Assembly: GCA_012719495.1 (NCBI GenBank)
Contig: JAAYAG010000133.1
Coordinates: forward strand, 1 to 53,965
From: Bacteroidales bacterium
Lineage (GTDB): Bacteria > Bacteroidota > Bacteroidia > Bacteroidales > Prolixibacteraceae
Direction of reading: 5' to 3'
DNA: 53,965 bases
The position numbers and the translations under genes are program-made. Positions 8,267 through 16,473 of the stretch are shown here, piece after piece. Under the pieces are notes generated by a model that saw only the letters and a program-made list of their open reading frames with translations, made no database searches and was not told the DNA's origin. How positions within the stretch are numbered: position 1 is the first letter of the stretch; the number at the start of each line of letters is the position of its first letter.

Positions 8267-9718
8267 ATGAGAAATCTCACCTTGTTTTTATTACTCTTTT
8301 TTGTCGTTGAAGTGTTTGCTCAGCCAAAAGATGACAAACTCATGGGAGTAATCAGAACGCAGCCCTTTTTCAAAAATGCAGGCATAAGTATTTGTGTTTC
8401 TGATGTGTTAAGCGACTCTGTGTTATGGTCGTACCAGCCAGAATTATGCATGGTTCCCGCTTCGGTACAAAAGCTGATTACTTCGGCCACGGCACTTGAA
8501 GTTTTTGGCGCCGATATGCGTTTCGAAACCGTGGTATGGTTCAACGGAACGATTGAAAGCAGGAAATTGTCGGGCGATTTAGTGGTAACCGGTGGTGGCG
8601 ATCCAACGCTTGGTTCGGGGTTTTTCTGTAAACAAGGAGAACAACAAGATTTTCTTGCCCAGTGGGTTCATCGTTTTCGTCAGGCAGGTATTGATACAAT
8701 TACCGGGGATATTGTTGTCGATCCATTTATTTTTTCTGATAATGATGTTCCACAATCGTGGTTATACGAAGATGTAGGAAACCATTTTGGAGCTGCGGCT
8801 ACAGGACTTGCCATTTTCGACAATGTTTTCTGCATGGAATTTAATGTGCCCGATACTCCGGGGCAGCCCGCAATATTGGCAAAAGTTTTCCCCGATATTC
8901 CAAATTTATCCATTGATAATAAGGTTTTTTCATCTAGTATTAATAGCGATCAGGCGTATGTCTTTGGGAGTACATTCAATAGCGACCGCTTGGTGAAAGG
9001 TACCTTACCTGCTGGAGCCAAGGGGTTTGTTGTGAAAGCTTCGATGCCCGACCCGGCTGTTGTATTGGCTAACCAATTGCTTCGCGTGCTTACCGACTCG
9101 TCGGTCGTTTTTCTTGGAAAAATTGAACAACGAAAAGTTGCCGATATTCAGCAAATTGAGAAAAGCAAAGTGCTTATCAGGCAATTGTCACCAGCCTTAT
9201 CTGCAATTATCGACATGATGAATAAAGAAAGCGATAACCTGTTTGCCGAAACGCTACTCAAGCATCTTGGCCTTAAGTTGCTGGGCGATGGCTCTACTTT
9301 AGCGGGCTGTAAGGCTATAACTTCATATTGGAATTCGAAGGAGATCGGAAAAAATGCCCTTTTTGTTTCCGATGGAAGTGGCTTGTCGCGGCTTGATGCA
9401 TTCTCTTCTGGTACGCTTGCCAATTTGTTGGTTTACATGAAGAAAACATCTGCTTGGAGCGATGCTTTTGAACAGTCGATCCCGTTGGCGGGAGTTGAAG
9501 GAACACAAAAATCGTATTTTCAGCAATCACCGGTCAAAGGAAGAATTCGCGCAAAAACGGGCTCCATGACCCGGGTAAGAAGCATGGCCGGGTACATGCT
9601 AACCCAGCGAGGCCACAATGTGGCTTTTTCAGTTTTGTTGAACAATTATTCAGGTAGTGGATCTACAGTTAAAAAAGAAATTGAAAAAATAGTTGAATTA
9701 ATATACAGCGAATTATAG
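8267..9718 (+). CDS. dacB: D-alanyl-D-alanine carboxypeptidase/endopeptidase (PBP4, peptidase S13)
   Basis: 483 residues with a signal peptide ending in VFAQ. The three penicillin-binding motifs are present: SVQK (S66 nucleophile, K69), SDN within the MNKESDN segment, and KTGS within RAKTGS near residue 430. The large insertion between the first two motifs is typical of class C PBP4 enzymes. It trims peptidoglycan stem peptides or cleaves cross-links in the periplasm. It stands between a -7 box and the gtrA promoter, so it is probably monocistronic. Confidence 0.92.
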   Translation: MRNLTLFLLLFFVVEVFAQPKDDKLMGVIRTQPFFKNAGISICVSDVLSDSVLWSYQPELCMVPASVQKLITSATALEVFGADMRFETVVWFNGTIESRKLSGDLVVTGGGDPTLGSGFFCKQGEQQDFLAQWVHRFRQAGIDTITGDIVVDPFIFSDNDVPQSWLYEDVGNHFGAAATGLAIFDNVFCMEFNVPDTPGQPAILAKVFPDIPNLSIDNKVFSSSINSDQAYVFGSTFNSDRLVKGTLPAGAKGFVVKASMPDPAVVLANQLLRVLTDSSVVFLGKIEQRKVADIQQIEKSKVLIRQLSPALSAIIDMMNKESDNLFAETLLKHLGLKLLGDGSTLAGCKAITSYWNSKEIGKNALFVSDGSGLSRLDAFSSGTLANLLVYMKKTSAWSDAFEQSIPLAGVEGTQKSYFQQSPVKGRIRAKTGSMTRVRSMAGYMLTQRGHNVAFSVLLNNYSGSGSTVKKEIEKIVELIYSEL

Positions 9719-9730
9719 TTTTTGCATGTG

Positions 9731-9762
9731 TTGGTGACCTTTTCCGGGCTTTTATATTTTTG
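9731..9762 (+). promoter_or_regulatory. Promoter of the gtrA-like gene
   Basis: TTGG at 9731-9734 and TATTTTTG at 9755-9762 are separated by about 20 bases, the Bacteroidota sigma-ABfr arrangement. The start codon follows at 9814. Confidence 0.6.
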
Positions 9763-9813
9763 CAAGAGAAATAAAAAAAGAATTATCTTCGCTTTTTGTT
9801 CAATTTGAAATTG

Positions 9814-10335
9814 ATGACAACCTTAACCCGAAAGCTGCAGAATAGTTTTATCAGCATGATTGATTGGTTTTATTCTCCTTTCAGTCGTTTTTTATCTGAA
9901 GAAACCTTCAGGTATGGTGTAACTGGTGGAGCCAATACCATGCTCGATATTTTTCTGTATTTTGTATTCTACAACTTCATTATCGATAAACAAATTGTTG
10001 ATCTTGGCTTTATTGCAATTAGTCCGCACATTGCTGCTTTTCTGTTTGTTTTTCCTATTACTTTTTCTACCGGGTTTTTATTGGCCAAGTATATCACTTT
10101 TACCCAATCGGAAATACGTGGGCGGGTTCAGTTGTTTCGTTATTCTATTTCTGTAGCAGGTTCAATTCTGCTCAACTATGTTTTACTGAAGTTTTTTGTT
10201 GAAGTTGCCGGCTTATGGGCTACTCTATCGAAGATACTAACAACGTTTGTTGTTGTAATTTACAGTTTTATCATCCAGAAATATTTCACGTTCAAGACTG
10301 GGAAAAAAGTATTTTCCGGCTCACGCGACTATTGA
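9814..10335 (+). CDS. GtrA-family membrane protein
   Basis: 173 residues from the ATG at 9814; an earlier in-frame TTG at 9796 is less likely. After a short cytoplasmic N-terminus, the FRYGVTGGANTMLDIFLYF segment begins four hydrophobic helices, and the C-terminus reads YSFIIQKYFTFK. This is the GtrA/DPMS3 pattern (compare the usual NFxxxRxxVF end). Family members help move or anchor lipid-linked sugars for surface polysaccharide glycosylation. No glycosyltransferase partner is adjacent here, so the lipid-sugar substrate cannot be inferred. Confidence 0.85.
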   Translation: MTTLTRKLQNSFISMIDWFYSPFSRFLSEETFRYGVTGGANTMLDIFLYFVFYNFIIDKQIVDLGFIAISPHIAAFLFVFPITFSTGFLLAKYITFTQSEIRGRVQLFRYSISVAGSILLNYVLLKFFVEVAGLWATLSKILTTFVVVIYSFIIQKYFTFKTGKKVFSGSRDY

Positions 10336-10353
10336 TATAGCAGTTTTACAACA

Positions 10354-10384
10354 TAAAAAAAGCCACCTTTTCAGGCGGCTTTTC
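10354..10384. terminator. Bidirectional terminator
   Basis: AAAAGCC-A-CC and GG-C-GGCTTTT pair around TTTTCA with one mismatch, flanked by an A run on the left and a T run on the right. It can end gtrA on the plus strand and the candidate RNA on the minus strand. Confidence 0.75.
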
Positions 10385-10638
10385 AAATCTAATAATAACC
10401 CAGTCAATTAATTAAATAAACCTACTATTTAACAATTGTTTATTTTGTGCACTAACGCAAAATCATAACCATTTGGGCAACGCATTTTAATAAAATATTA
10501 ACGGCGATTGCTCCATCGATACTTAAACACGAAAAACAAATCATTCGATGCAACTTCTTTTTCTTGTAATCCAATTCATTTATGCCCGTTTAATCTTTTC
10601 TCGAAATTGCAGCCCTTTAACAAAATCATCTTTTGTGG
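10354..10638 (-). ncRNA. Candidate structured non-coding RNA
   Basis: A canonical promoter drives this stretch leftwards and a terminator ends it about 285 bases later, yet no reading frame over 30 codons is present. The predicted 5' end folds into a compact hairpin: AGCCC and ACAAAA arms pair with TTTTGT and GGGCT (10611-10641). A second hairpin at 10477-10511 has GCAA/TTGC, CGC/GCG and TTAATA/TATTAA arms. Short frames exist, the longest about 30 codons near 10422-10514, but none resembles a known protein. I do not recognise the RNA family; a 6S-like or other global RNA is possible. Confidence 0.5.
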
Positions 10639-10642
10639 GCTT

Positions 10643-10672
10643 CAAAGTTAACTAAATGATTCACGTTTTCAA
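10643..10672 (-). promoter_or_regulatory. Promoter of the candidate ncRNA
   Basis: Minus strand TTG (10672-10670), 19 bases, TAACTTTG (10650-10643): a very good match to the Bacteroidota consensus. It lies downstream of the kinase gene and fires away from it into a region without a protein gene. Confidence 0.65.
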
Positions 10673-10833
10673 CGGAATAATTTTTTTTATCAGTTAAATG
10701 GCAGTTAAAATTTATTCAGGCTGTGATCTTTGTTTATTGTTGTTGACTGAGGATTTGACTGAATTATGGAGAATGATTTTTTTCTTTATTTGCGAATTAA
10801 CAAGTTTATATGTCTATTTCCTTAGCTAAAACT

Positions 10834-11679
10834 TTAACACACCTTGTCTTTCAAATAGTTTGCCAACCCATCGACCGGTTCCTTCACAATGCTACCCACA
10901 ATCAGGTTATGTGTTTTACAAATAGCGTTAAGAATATCAGCGTGGGCAAAAGCTATCGACCCGCAGAAGTTGGCTTCAATTTGCCTTGTTCGGCAATAGT
11001 ACAGGAGGTTTCTGTTAACAAAGTTTTCGAATTGATCGCTTATCAGTTTTTTGCAATATGGATTGTCGATGTGTCGTTGTACAAATGGGGCAAAACTGGC
11101 CAGATAGCGATTAGGCTGCGATAATTGATAAACGCGTTCAATTACTTTCTCGCGGGAAATGTCGTACACTTCACTGAAGCGCATTTGCAAAACAGCGGGC
11201 ATCTGTTTTTTAAAGAAGTCGGAGAGTAGCTGTTTGCCTATTGAAACCCCACTTCCTTCATCGCCAAGCACATAACCCATTGATGGTATTTGCTCTTCAA
11301 TAGCTTCGCCGTTCCAAAGGCATGAGTTCGACCCTGTGCCAAGAATGCCAATTATTGAAGGCTTATTCCCTGCAAGCGACAAACAGGCGGCAATCAGGTC
11401 GCTGTCAATGATTATCTCGGGTGATTCGAAGACAGAAAATATAGCCTTCCCAATTTTTTCTTTTGCCATTAGCGTTGCACAACCAGCTCCAAAAAAGTAA
11501 ACAGCATCGGGTAGTTGGGCTTCAACTTCACCCGATACAGGCCTGATTATGCTCTCAATTTCTTCGAAACTGAGGAAAAGTGGATTTATTCCCGGCGTGT
11601 TTTTCAACTCTTCAATCCGGTCGGGGTATATTGCCCGCCATTGTGTTTTTGTTGATCCGCTTTCTGCTAACAGTATCAT
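10834..11679 (-). CDS. N-acetylglucosamine kinase-like BadF/BadG ATPase
   Basis: 281 residues. The N-terminal phosphate-1 loop ESGSTKTQWR and the internal GILGTGSNSCLW loop, followed by GYVLGDEGSGVSIGK, are the ASKHA-fold nucleotide and sugar motifs of the BadF/BadG/GlcNAc-kinase family. Bacteroidota members are annotated as glucosamine or GlcNAc kinases that phosphorylate amino sugars recovered from the cell wall. The gene starts 53 bases after the GAF-domain gene on the same strand. Substrate assignment rests on family only. Confidence 0.85.
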   Translation of the reverse strand: MILLAESGSTKTQWRAIYPDRIEELKNTPGINPLFLSFEEIESIIRPVSGEVEAQLPDAVYFFGAGCATLMAKEKIGKAIFSVFESPEIIIDSDLIAACLSLAGNKPSIIGILGTGSNSCLWNGEAIEEQIPSMGYVLGDEGSGVSIGKQLLSDFFKKQMPAVLQMRFSEVYDISREKVIERVYQLSQPNRYLASFAPFVQRHIDNPYCKKLISDQFENFVNRNLLYYCRTRQIEANFCGSIAFAHADILNAICKTHNLIVGSIVKEPVDGLANYLKDKVC

Positions 11680-11732
11680 TTATATAATATTAATAGATGA
11701 GATTGTTTTTTCTGAAATTAATTTTTAAAGGA

Positions 11733-12188
11733 TTAAAACAAGACCGATAGCTTTTGGCAGATAAATTCGAGCAATTCAGTGTCGTTGGTGGTAAAAGGGG
11801 CAGGAGAGTGAGAATCGATATCAAGTTCTGCAACAAATTTGCCATCTTTTAACACAGGAACCACAATTTCTGATTGTACATTGATGCTGCACGATAAGTA
11901 ATTTTCAATGGCATTAACATCCTGAACTACCATGGGTTGTTTGTGCTGGGCAACCTGCCCGCAGACCCCTTTCCCAGTTGGGATGAAAGTGTGATCGGTT
12001 GAAGCGCCGGTGTATGGTCCAAGGAATAGCCCATCTTTTGCAGCATCGAAAAGGTAAAACCCAACCCAATCGTAATGATAAACTTCATTTTTCAACATTT
12101 TTGAAATTTCAAGCAATGTTGTGTTACGATCTGTACTATTTTCGATGAAGCACAATGTTTGTGCTTTTATTGCCTCTTTATCAAACAT
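11733..12188 (-). CDS. GAF-domain protein related to free methionine-(R)-sulfoxide reductase
   Basis: 151 residues forming a single GAF domain. The GPYTG, GKGVCGQVA and SEIVVPV segments match the fRMsr (YebR-like) family, which reduces free Met-R-sulfoxide. Two of the family cysteines remain (C76 in GVCG, C100 in YLSCSI). The first, which normally follows the GPYTG/GPFQG segment, is replaced in STDHTF. Reductase activity is therefore plausible but less certain than in E. coli. It lies 15 bases after pyrI and is probably in the same transcript. Confidence 0.8.
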   Translation of the reverse strand: MFDKEAIKAQTLCFIENSTDRNTTLLEISKMLKNEVYHYDWVGFYLFDAAKDGLFLGPYTGASTDHTFIPTGKGVCGQVAQHKQPMVVQDVNAIENYLSCSINVQSEIVVPVLKDGKFVAELDIDSHSPAPFTTNDTELLEFICQKLSVLF

Positions 12189-12203
12189 ATAATCAGTTTA
12201 TTG

Positions 12204-12659
12204 TTACACTATTTCAATTTGATTTTCGTAGGTTATTTTCTCGCAGTAGCGGCATTTTAACTCGATTGGTTTATTTGAAACAACCGAAAATCGGGTTTTT
12301 ATTTTTTCGTGATTAGTAATGCATTTTGGATTGAAGCACTTTACTATGCTCACGATCTCTGATGGAGTTTCAACCACGCGTTTTTCAATAACTTCGTAGT
12401 CTTTAATGATGTTTAGTTTTGCATGTGGGGCGATCAAGGCAATCTTGTCGATTTCTTCTCCTTGAAAAAAACGGTTAGCAACTTTTATGATTCCTTTTTT
12501 TCCTAGCTGTTTGCTGTCGAGATTCGTTCCAAAGGTTATCATTTCCAAGCTGTTGAAAAGTCCCAAAATATTGATTACATCGAATAATCTTTCGGCAGGG
12601 ATATGGTCGATAACTGTGCCTTCTTTTATTGCGCTTACTTGTAATGCTCTGTTGTCCAT
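12204..12659 (-). CDS. pyrI: Aspartate carbamoyltransferase regulatory subunit
   Basis: 151 residues, the normal length. The N-terminal allosteric domain begins with the KEGTVIDHIPA nucleotide-binding segment. The C-terminal zinc domain has C108-x4-C113 and C136-x2-C139, the four ligands that hold the interface with PyrB. It binds CTP/ATP and tunes pyrimidine synthesis. It begins 14 bases after pyrB, the usual pyrBI arrangement. Confidence 0.96.
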   Translation of the reverse strand: MDNRALQVSAIKEGTVIDHIPAERLFDVINILGLFNSLEMITFGTNLDSKQLGKKGIIKVANRFFQGEEIDKIALIAPHAKLNIIKDYEVIEKRVVETPSEIVSIVKCFNPKCITNHEKIKTRFSVVSNKPIELKCRYCEKITYENQIEIV

Positions 12660-12673
12660 AGCTTTAATTTTTA

Positions 12674-13585
12674 TTATTTAACGCCCATGATGTGTGAGAT
12701 AATTGCCTCGCGGGTGAAAACGCCGTTAAGGGCTTGGGTGAAGTAATATGCGTGCGGACTTGCATCGACATCGGGATGAATTTCGTTGACACGGGGCAGT
12801 GGGTGCAATATCTTCATCGTAGGCTTTGTGTTTTTCAACATCTTTTTCTTGAGAATATAAACATTTTTAACTTTCTCGTATTCAATAGGATCTGTGAATC
12901 TTTCTTTTTGAACACGGGTCATGTAAATGATATCGGCTTCCGAAATGATGTCAGTAAACTGGGTGTGTTCAAAGTACCGTATGTTTTTGCTTTTCAGGAA
13001 TCGTTTGTATTCATCGGGCATAGCCAGTTCGGGTGGGGCAATGAAATTGAATATCGGGTTTTCGAATTCAGACATGGCCATGAGCAGCGAGTGTACCGTT
13101 CGTCCATATTTTAAATCGCCTACCATGAAGATGTTGATATTGTCGAGGCTTCCCTGTGTTTTTTTTATGGAATACATATCGAGCAGAGTTTGCGAAGGAT
13201 GCTGGTTGGCACCGTCGCCAGCATTGATTACCGGAATTGATGCTACTTCGCTGGCGTAACGTGCGCTACCTTCCAGCGGGTGTCGCATCACAATCATATC
13301 GGCATAATTGCTTACCATGCGGATGGTGTCGTGAAGGGTTTCGCCCTTAACTACACTCGACGATGATGAATCTGAGAAGCCTATAATCCTGCCACTTAGT
13401 CGGTTTATGGCTGTTTCGAAGCTTAGCCGGGTCCTTGTCGATGGCTCGAAAAACAGGGTGGCAACTACTTTGTTTTTTAGCAGCTCCTGGTTTGGATTGG
13501 CTTCAAATTCGGCGGCAAGTTCCATAATCCTCAGATAGTCTGCTTTACTGAAGTCGGTAATCGATATCAAATCTCTTTTTTCCAT
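12674..13585 (-). CDS. pyrB: Aspartate carbamoyltransferase catalytic subunit
   Basis: 303 residues. The carbamoyl-phosphate motif STRTR (49-53), K80 of the 80s loop ([10 protein letters not shown]) and the HPLPR motif near residue 263 are intact. It condenses carbamoyl phosphate with aspartate, the committed step of pyrimidine synthesis, in the cytoplasm with PyrI. A hairpin followed by a T tract ends only about 29 bases before the start codon, so expression may be set by attenuation or by readthrough from yigZ. Confidence 0.96.
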   Translation of the reverse strand: MEKRDLISITDFSKADYLRIMELAAEFEANPNQELLKNKVVATLFFEPSTRTRLSFETAINRLSGRIIGFSDSSSSSVVKGETLHDTIRMVSNYADMIVMRHPLEGSARYASEVASIPVINAGDGANQHPSQTLLDMYSIKKTQGSLDNINIFMVGDLKYGRTVHSLLMAMSEFENPIFNFIAPPELAMPDEYKRFLKSKNIRYFEHTQFTDIISEADIIYMTRVQKERFTDPIEYEKVKNVYILKKKMLKNTKPTMKILHPLPRVNEIHPDVDASPHAYYFTQALNGVFTREAIISHIMGVK

Positions 13586-13613
13586 GGTCAGAAAATTTCA
13601 TGATTTTTTGGAT

Positions 13614-13644
13614 AAAAAAAATGCCAACGTGTAATTTGTTGGCA
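13614..13644 (-). terminator. Hairpin and T tract between yigZ and pyrB: terminator or pyrBI attenuator
   Basis: On the minus strand TGCCAAC, 9 bases, GTTGGCA is followed by a run of T. It sits about 140 bases after the yigZ stop and 29 bases before the pyrB ATG. That leaves no room for a promoter between hairpin and pyrB, so transcripts reaching pyrB must read through it. Confidence 0.7.
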
Positions 13645-13779
13645 GATAATATTGTTGATAGCTTTTGCTGAACGCGATAATTGGTTTGCGTCCGAACTCA
13701 ATGCTATTGTATTTTTTATATTCATCGCTGGCTAATTTACTATTATTCGAAAAAGAAAACCATGATTAGTCCTTGTTTT

Positions 13780-14394
13780 TTATTCACAATGTAAAGGTTC
13801 AGTTGTTAATCCGATTATCGTTGCCAATTTTTCGGTGACGATATCGGTTTTGTTAATCCGTACTTTTACTTCAAGAGTGCAATCAAGCTCATAACTAGCC
13901 GAAACTATTTCAAGCTGCTCGTCTTTAATTATTTTCATTACAGCTTTTTGCAGGGGATAGTCAAACTTCAATCTATAGTTGTTTTCAATTATCCGTGTTA
14001 CAATAGAAGCATTCATTATGGCATCGGCCGCTGCATTTTTGTAGGCATTAATAAGCCCGCTAACTCCCAGCAAGGTTCCTCCAAAATAACGGACTACTAC
14101 AATAAGTGTTTTTGTAAGATTGTGGCTAAGTAGTTGTCCATGAATTGGTTTTCCGGCAGTACCCGAAGGCTCCCCATCGTCGTTGGCTCGGTATTTTTCC
14201 CCATAGTATCCCAGCCGGTAAGCATAACAATGGTGACGGGCTGAAAAGTGTTCTTTTTTAATGAGCTGAATGGTTTCTTTTATTTCTTCTTCTGTTTCAA
14301 CGTGAGAAATAAAGGCAATAAACTTACTCCCTTTGTCTTTGAAGAGCCCTTCGGCATTGCCTTCAACAGTCTGGTATGTATCTTGAATGCTCAC
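13780..14394 (-). CDS. YigZ/IMPACT family protein
   Basis: 204 residues from a GTG start. The N-terminal UPF0029 domain contains KGSKFIAF, the HHCYAYRLG segment and the DDGEPSGTAGKPI signature, followed by VVRYFGGTLLGVSGLI. The C-terminal 70 residues match the YigZ ferredoxin-like domain. The family is linked to translation control through its eukaryotic IMPACT relatives; the bacterial role is not settled. It lies just past the dnaA terminator and has little room for its own promoter. Confidence 0.9.
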   Translation of the reverse strand: MSIQDTYQTVEGNAEGLFKDKGSKFIAFISHVETEEEIKETIQLIKKEHFSARHHCYAYRLGYYGEKYRANDDGEPSGTAGKPIHGQLLSHNLTKTLIVVVRYFGGTLLGVSGLINAYKNAAADAIMNASIVTRIIENNYRLKFDYPLQKAVMKIIKDEQLEIVSASYELDCTLEVKVRINKTDIVTEKLATIIGLTTEPLHCE

Positions 14395-14398
14395 GATA

Positions 14399-14424
14399 AA
14401 AAAAAAGCAGATCGTTTGACCTGC
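14399..14424 (-). terminator. Terminator after dnaA
   Basis: On the minus strand GCAGGTC, AAAC, GATCTGC forms a 7-bp stem with one G-U pair, followed by eight or more T. It lies ten bases past the dnaA stop. Confidence 0.7.
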
Positions 14425-14433
14425 CGGAGTGTT

Positions 14434-15861
14434 TTATACTTTTAATCGTTTTTCTATTTCTTCAACATCAAGTCTGAATTGTTTGTCTGTGTCCATCAAG
14501 TTGGTAACAGTTTTGCATGCATGGAGCACCGTAGCATGGTCTTTTCGCCCAATTTGCAATCCAATGGTAGCTAACGACGATTTTGTAAGGTTTTTCGAAA
14601 AGAACATGGCAATTTGCCGGGCTTGTACCACTTCTCTTTTTCTTGTTTTCGAGCAAAGTGAATCGATAGGCATGTTGAAATAATCGCATACAATTTTTTG
14701 AATGTAATCGATGGTTATTTCGTGTTTGTTTTGTTTTACAATCTTGTTAATCATGTCGATAGCAAGATCGATCGTGATGGCTTTTCGGTTAAGTGTTGAT
14801 TGAGCCAACAACGAAATAAGTGCACCTTCGAGTTCGCGTACGTTATTGCTGATGTGTTGGGCAATATGTTCGAGAACCTTTTCGGGCATTTCAAGCCCAT
14901 CCTTGTATGTTTTTTTCTTCAGGATAGCTAACCGTGTTTCGTAGTCAGGCGACTGTAAATCGGTAGTTAGCCCCCATTTGAAACGCGAAAGCAAGCGTTG
15001 CTCAATCCCTTTTATTTCAATTGGCGACTTGTCTGACGTAAGGATAAGTTGTTTGCCTAATTGATGTAAGTGATTGAATATGTGAAAAAAGGTTTCTTGT
15101 GTCTTTTCTTTGCCCGAAAATTCCTGCACATCGTCCAGAATGAGAACATCAATCATTTGGTAAAAATGCATAAAGTCGTTTCGGGTATTGTTCCGGGTTG
15201 CTTCCTGATATTGTGTGCTGAATTTGTTCGCATTTACATAGAGTACAACCTTCTCGGGGAAGCGTTCTTTAACTTCAATACCAATGGCTTGGGCAAGGTG
15301 TGTTTTTCCAAGGCCACTATCACCATATATCATAAGTGGGTTAAAAGCTGTGCCTCCGGGGTTTTGAGCAACAGCAAAGCCTGCTGAACGAGCCAAACGG
15401 TTGCATTCGCCTTCGATGAAGTTCTCGAATGTGTTATCTTTCTTAAGCTGTGGGTCGATGTGTAATTTTTGTATTCCAGGAATTACAAAAGGATTTTTTA
15501 TTGATGCAGTATCGGCAGTTACTGGTACAGAAACTGGTCGATTGTTTAATTTAAGGTTGTTGTTGGTTGGGTAGTTAACAGTGAGTGAGCCGCTCTTTTG
15601 CGGGACATTGCTCATCACCACATTATACTCCAATTTAGCATTTGCCCCAATAACTTTACGCAACGTTTTCCGAAGAATATCTATATACTGCTCTTCTAAA
15701 TATTCATAGAAAAATGGACTAGGAACTTGTATGGTAAGAATTTCATTGTCGATCTTGAGTGGTTTAATAGGCTCAAACCATGTTCTGAAGCTAACGGGCT
15801 GAACATTGTCTTTGATGATCGATAAACAATCATTCCATATCTGGTGATGACTCTTTAACAT
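14434..15861 (-). CDS. dnaA: Chromosomal replication initiator DnaA
   Basis: 475 residues from the ATG at 15861 (MLKSHHQIWN); the in-frame TTG at 15870 is rejected. Domain I spans about residues 1-75 and a variable linker follows. The AAA+ domain has Walker A GDSGLGKT (about 181-187) and Walker B VLILDDVQE. The C-terminal DNA-binding domain carries the DHATVLHA DnaA signature. It opens the origin by binding DnaA boxes. The upstream 0.6 kb is strongly AT-rich. Confidence 0.97.
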   Translation of the reverse strand: MLKSHHQIWNDCLSIIKDNVQPVSFRTWFEPIKPLKIDNEILTIQVPSPFFYEYLEEQYIDILRKTLRKVIGANAKLEYNVVMSNVPQKSGSLTVNYPTNNNLKLNNRPVSVPVTADTASIKNPFVIPGIQKLHIDPQLKKDNTFENFIEGECNRLARSAGFAVAQNPGGTAFNPLMIYGDSGLGKTHLAQAIGIEVKERFPEKVVLYVNANKFSTQYQEATRNNTRNDFMHFYQMIDVLILDDVQEFSGKEKTQETFFHIFNHLHQLGKQLILTSDKSPIEIKGIEQRLLSRFKWGLTTDLQSPDYETRLAILKKKTYKDGLEMPEKVLEHIAQHISNNVRELEGALISLLAQSTLNRKAITIDLAIDMINKIVKQNKHEITIDYIQKIVCDYFNMPIDSLCSKTRKREVVQARQIAMFFSKNLTKSSLATIGLQIGRKDHATVLHACKTVTNLMDTDKQFRLDVEEIEKRLKV

Positions 15862-16473
15862 TACTGGCAATTTGGTTTCAAAAATTTAAGTTTAGTTTGC
15901 GACTACTGTTTAACGAATGACAAAAATGTGAAAAAATAATCTGAAAAAAAATAGTTTGAAGATTAGTTTTTTTAAATTTTTTTTAAATGCTTATGATTCA
16001 AATTTATAGAAATAAACATTTTTTAAATAATTGAAAATGAGAATTTTAAATTTGCATAAAAATGATAAAAGGTTGAATAAATGGTAAATAATAACCCAGT
16101 TAATATAATTTTGAATATGACTTTTAATATTATGATAAAAAAGAATTAGTATATACTATTAAGATCTACCTTATTTGAAAGTTATTTATTCTTGTTGTAC
16201 TCGGTTTTCTTATCGAATGGGATTTCTTTTTGGTGGTTTTGTCGTGTCGTTTTATCCATATCTTTGTAATAAACCACTAACAATATTGTATTAATTGTAC
16301 TTTTACTTTTTAAGAGGGTTTAAATATTTTTTTAAGTTTATTTTTTGATAAAAAGAAAATATCTAATCTTTTCTAAATGTATAGATATTCTATGTTGTGG
16401 AATTTGTTGTTTTATATTTGCTTGTTACAATGTTTGTTATCTTTTTTGTTTACAGAGTGATTCTTTTATGTTG
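15862..16473. other. Long AT-rich gap upstream of dnaA, possible origin region
   Basis: 612 bases without a convincing gene and with long A/T runs, especially 15930-16200. It must contain the dnaA promoter; TAAATTTG on the minus strand (16006-15999) is a possible -7 box. TTATCCATA at 16252-16260 is one base from a consensus DnaA box, but no cluster of boxes was seen, so origin status is only a possibility. A plus-strand TATCTTTG (16259-16266) with TTTG 17 bases upstream also resembles a promoter. Confidence 0.3.

Noticed and set aside
12674-14394. A single yigZ-pyrB-pyrI operon with no internal control
   Set aside because: The hairpin with T tract at 13614-13644 lies between yigZ and pyrB, so uninterrupted cotranscription is unlikely; it is reported as terminator or attenuator.
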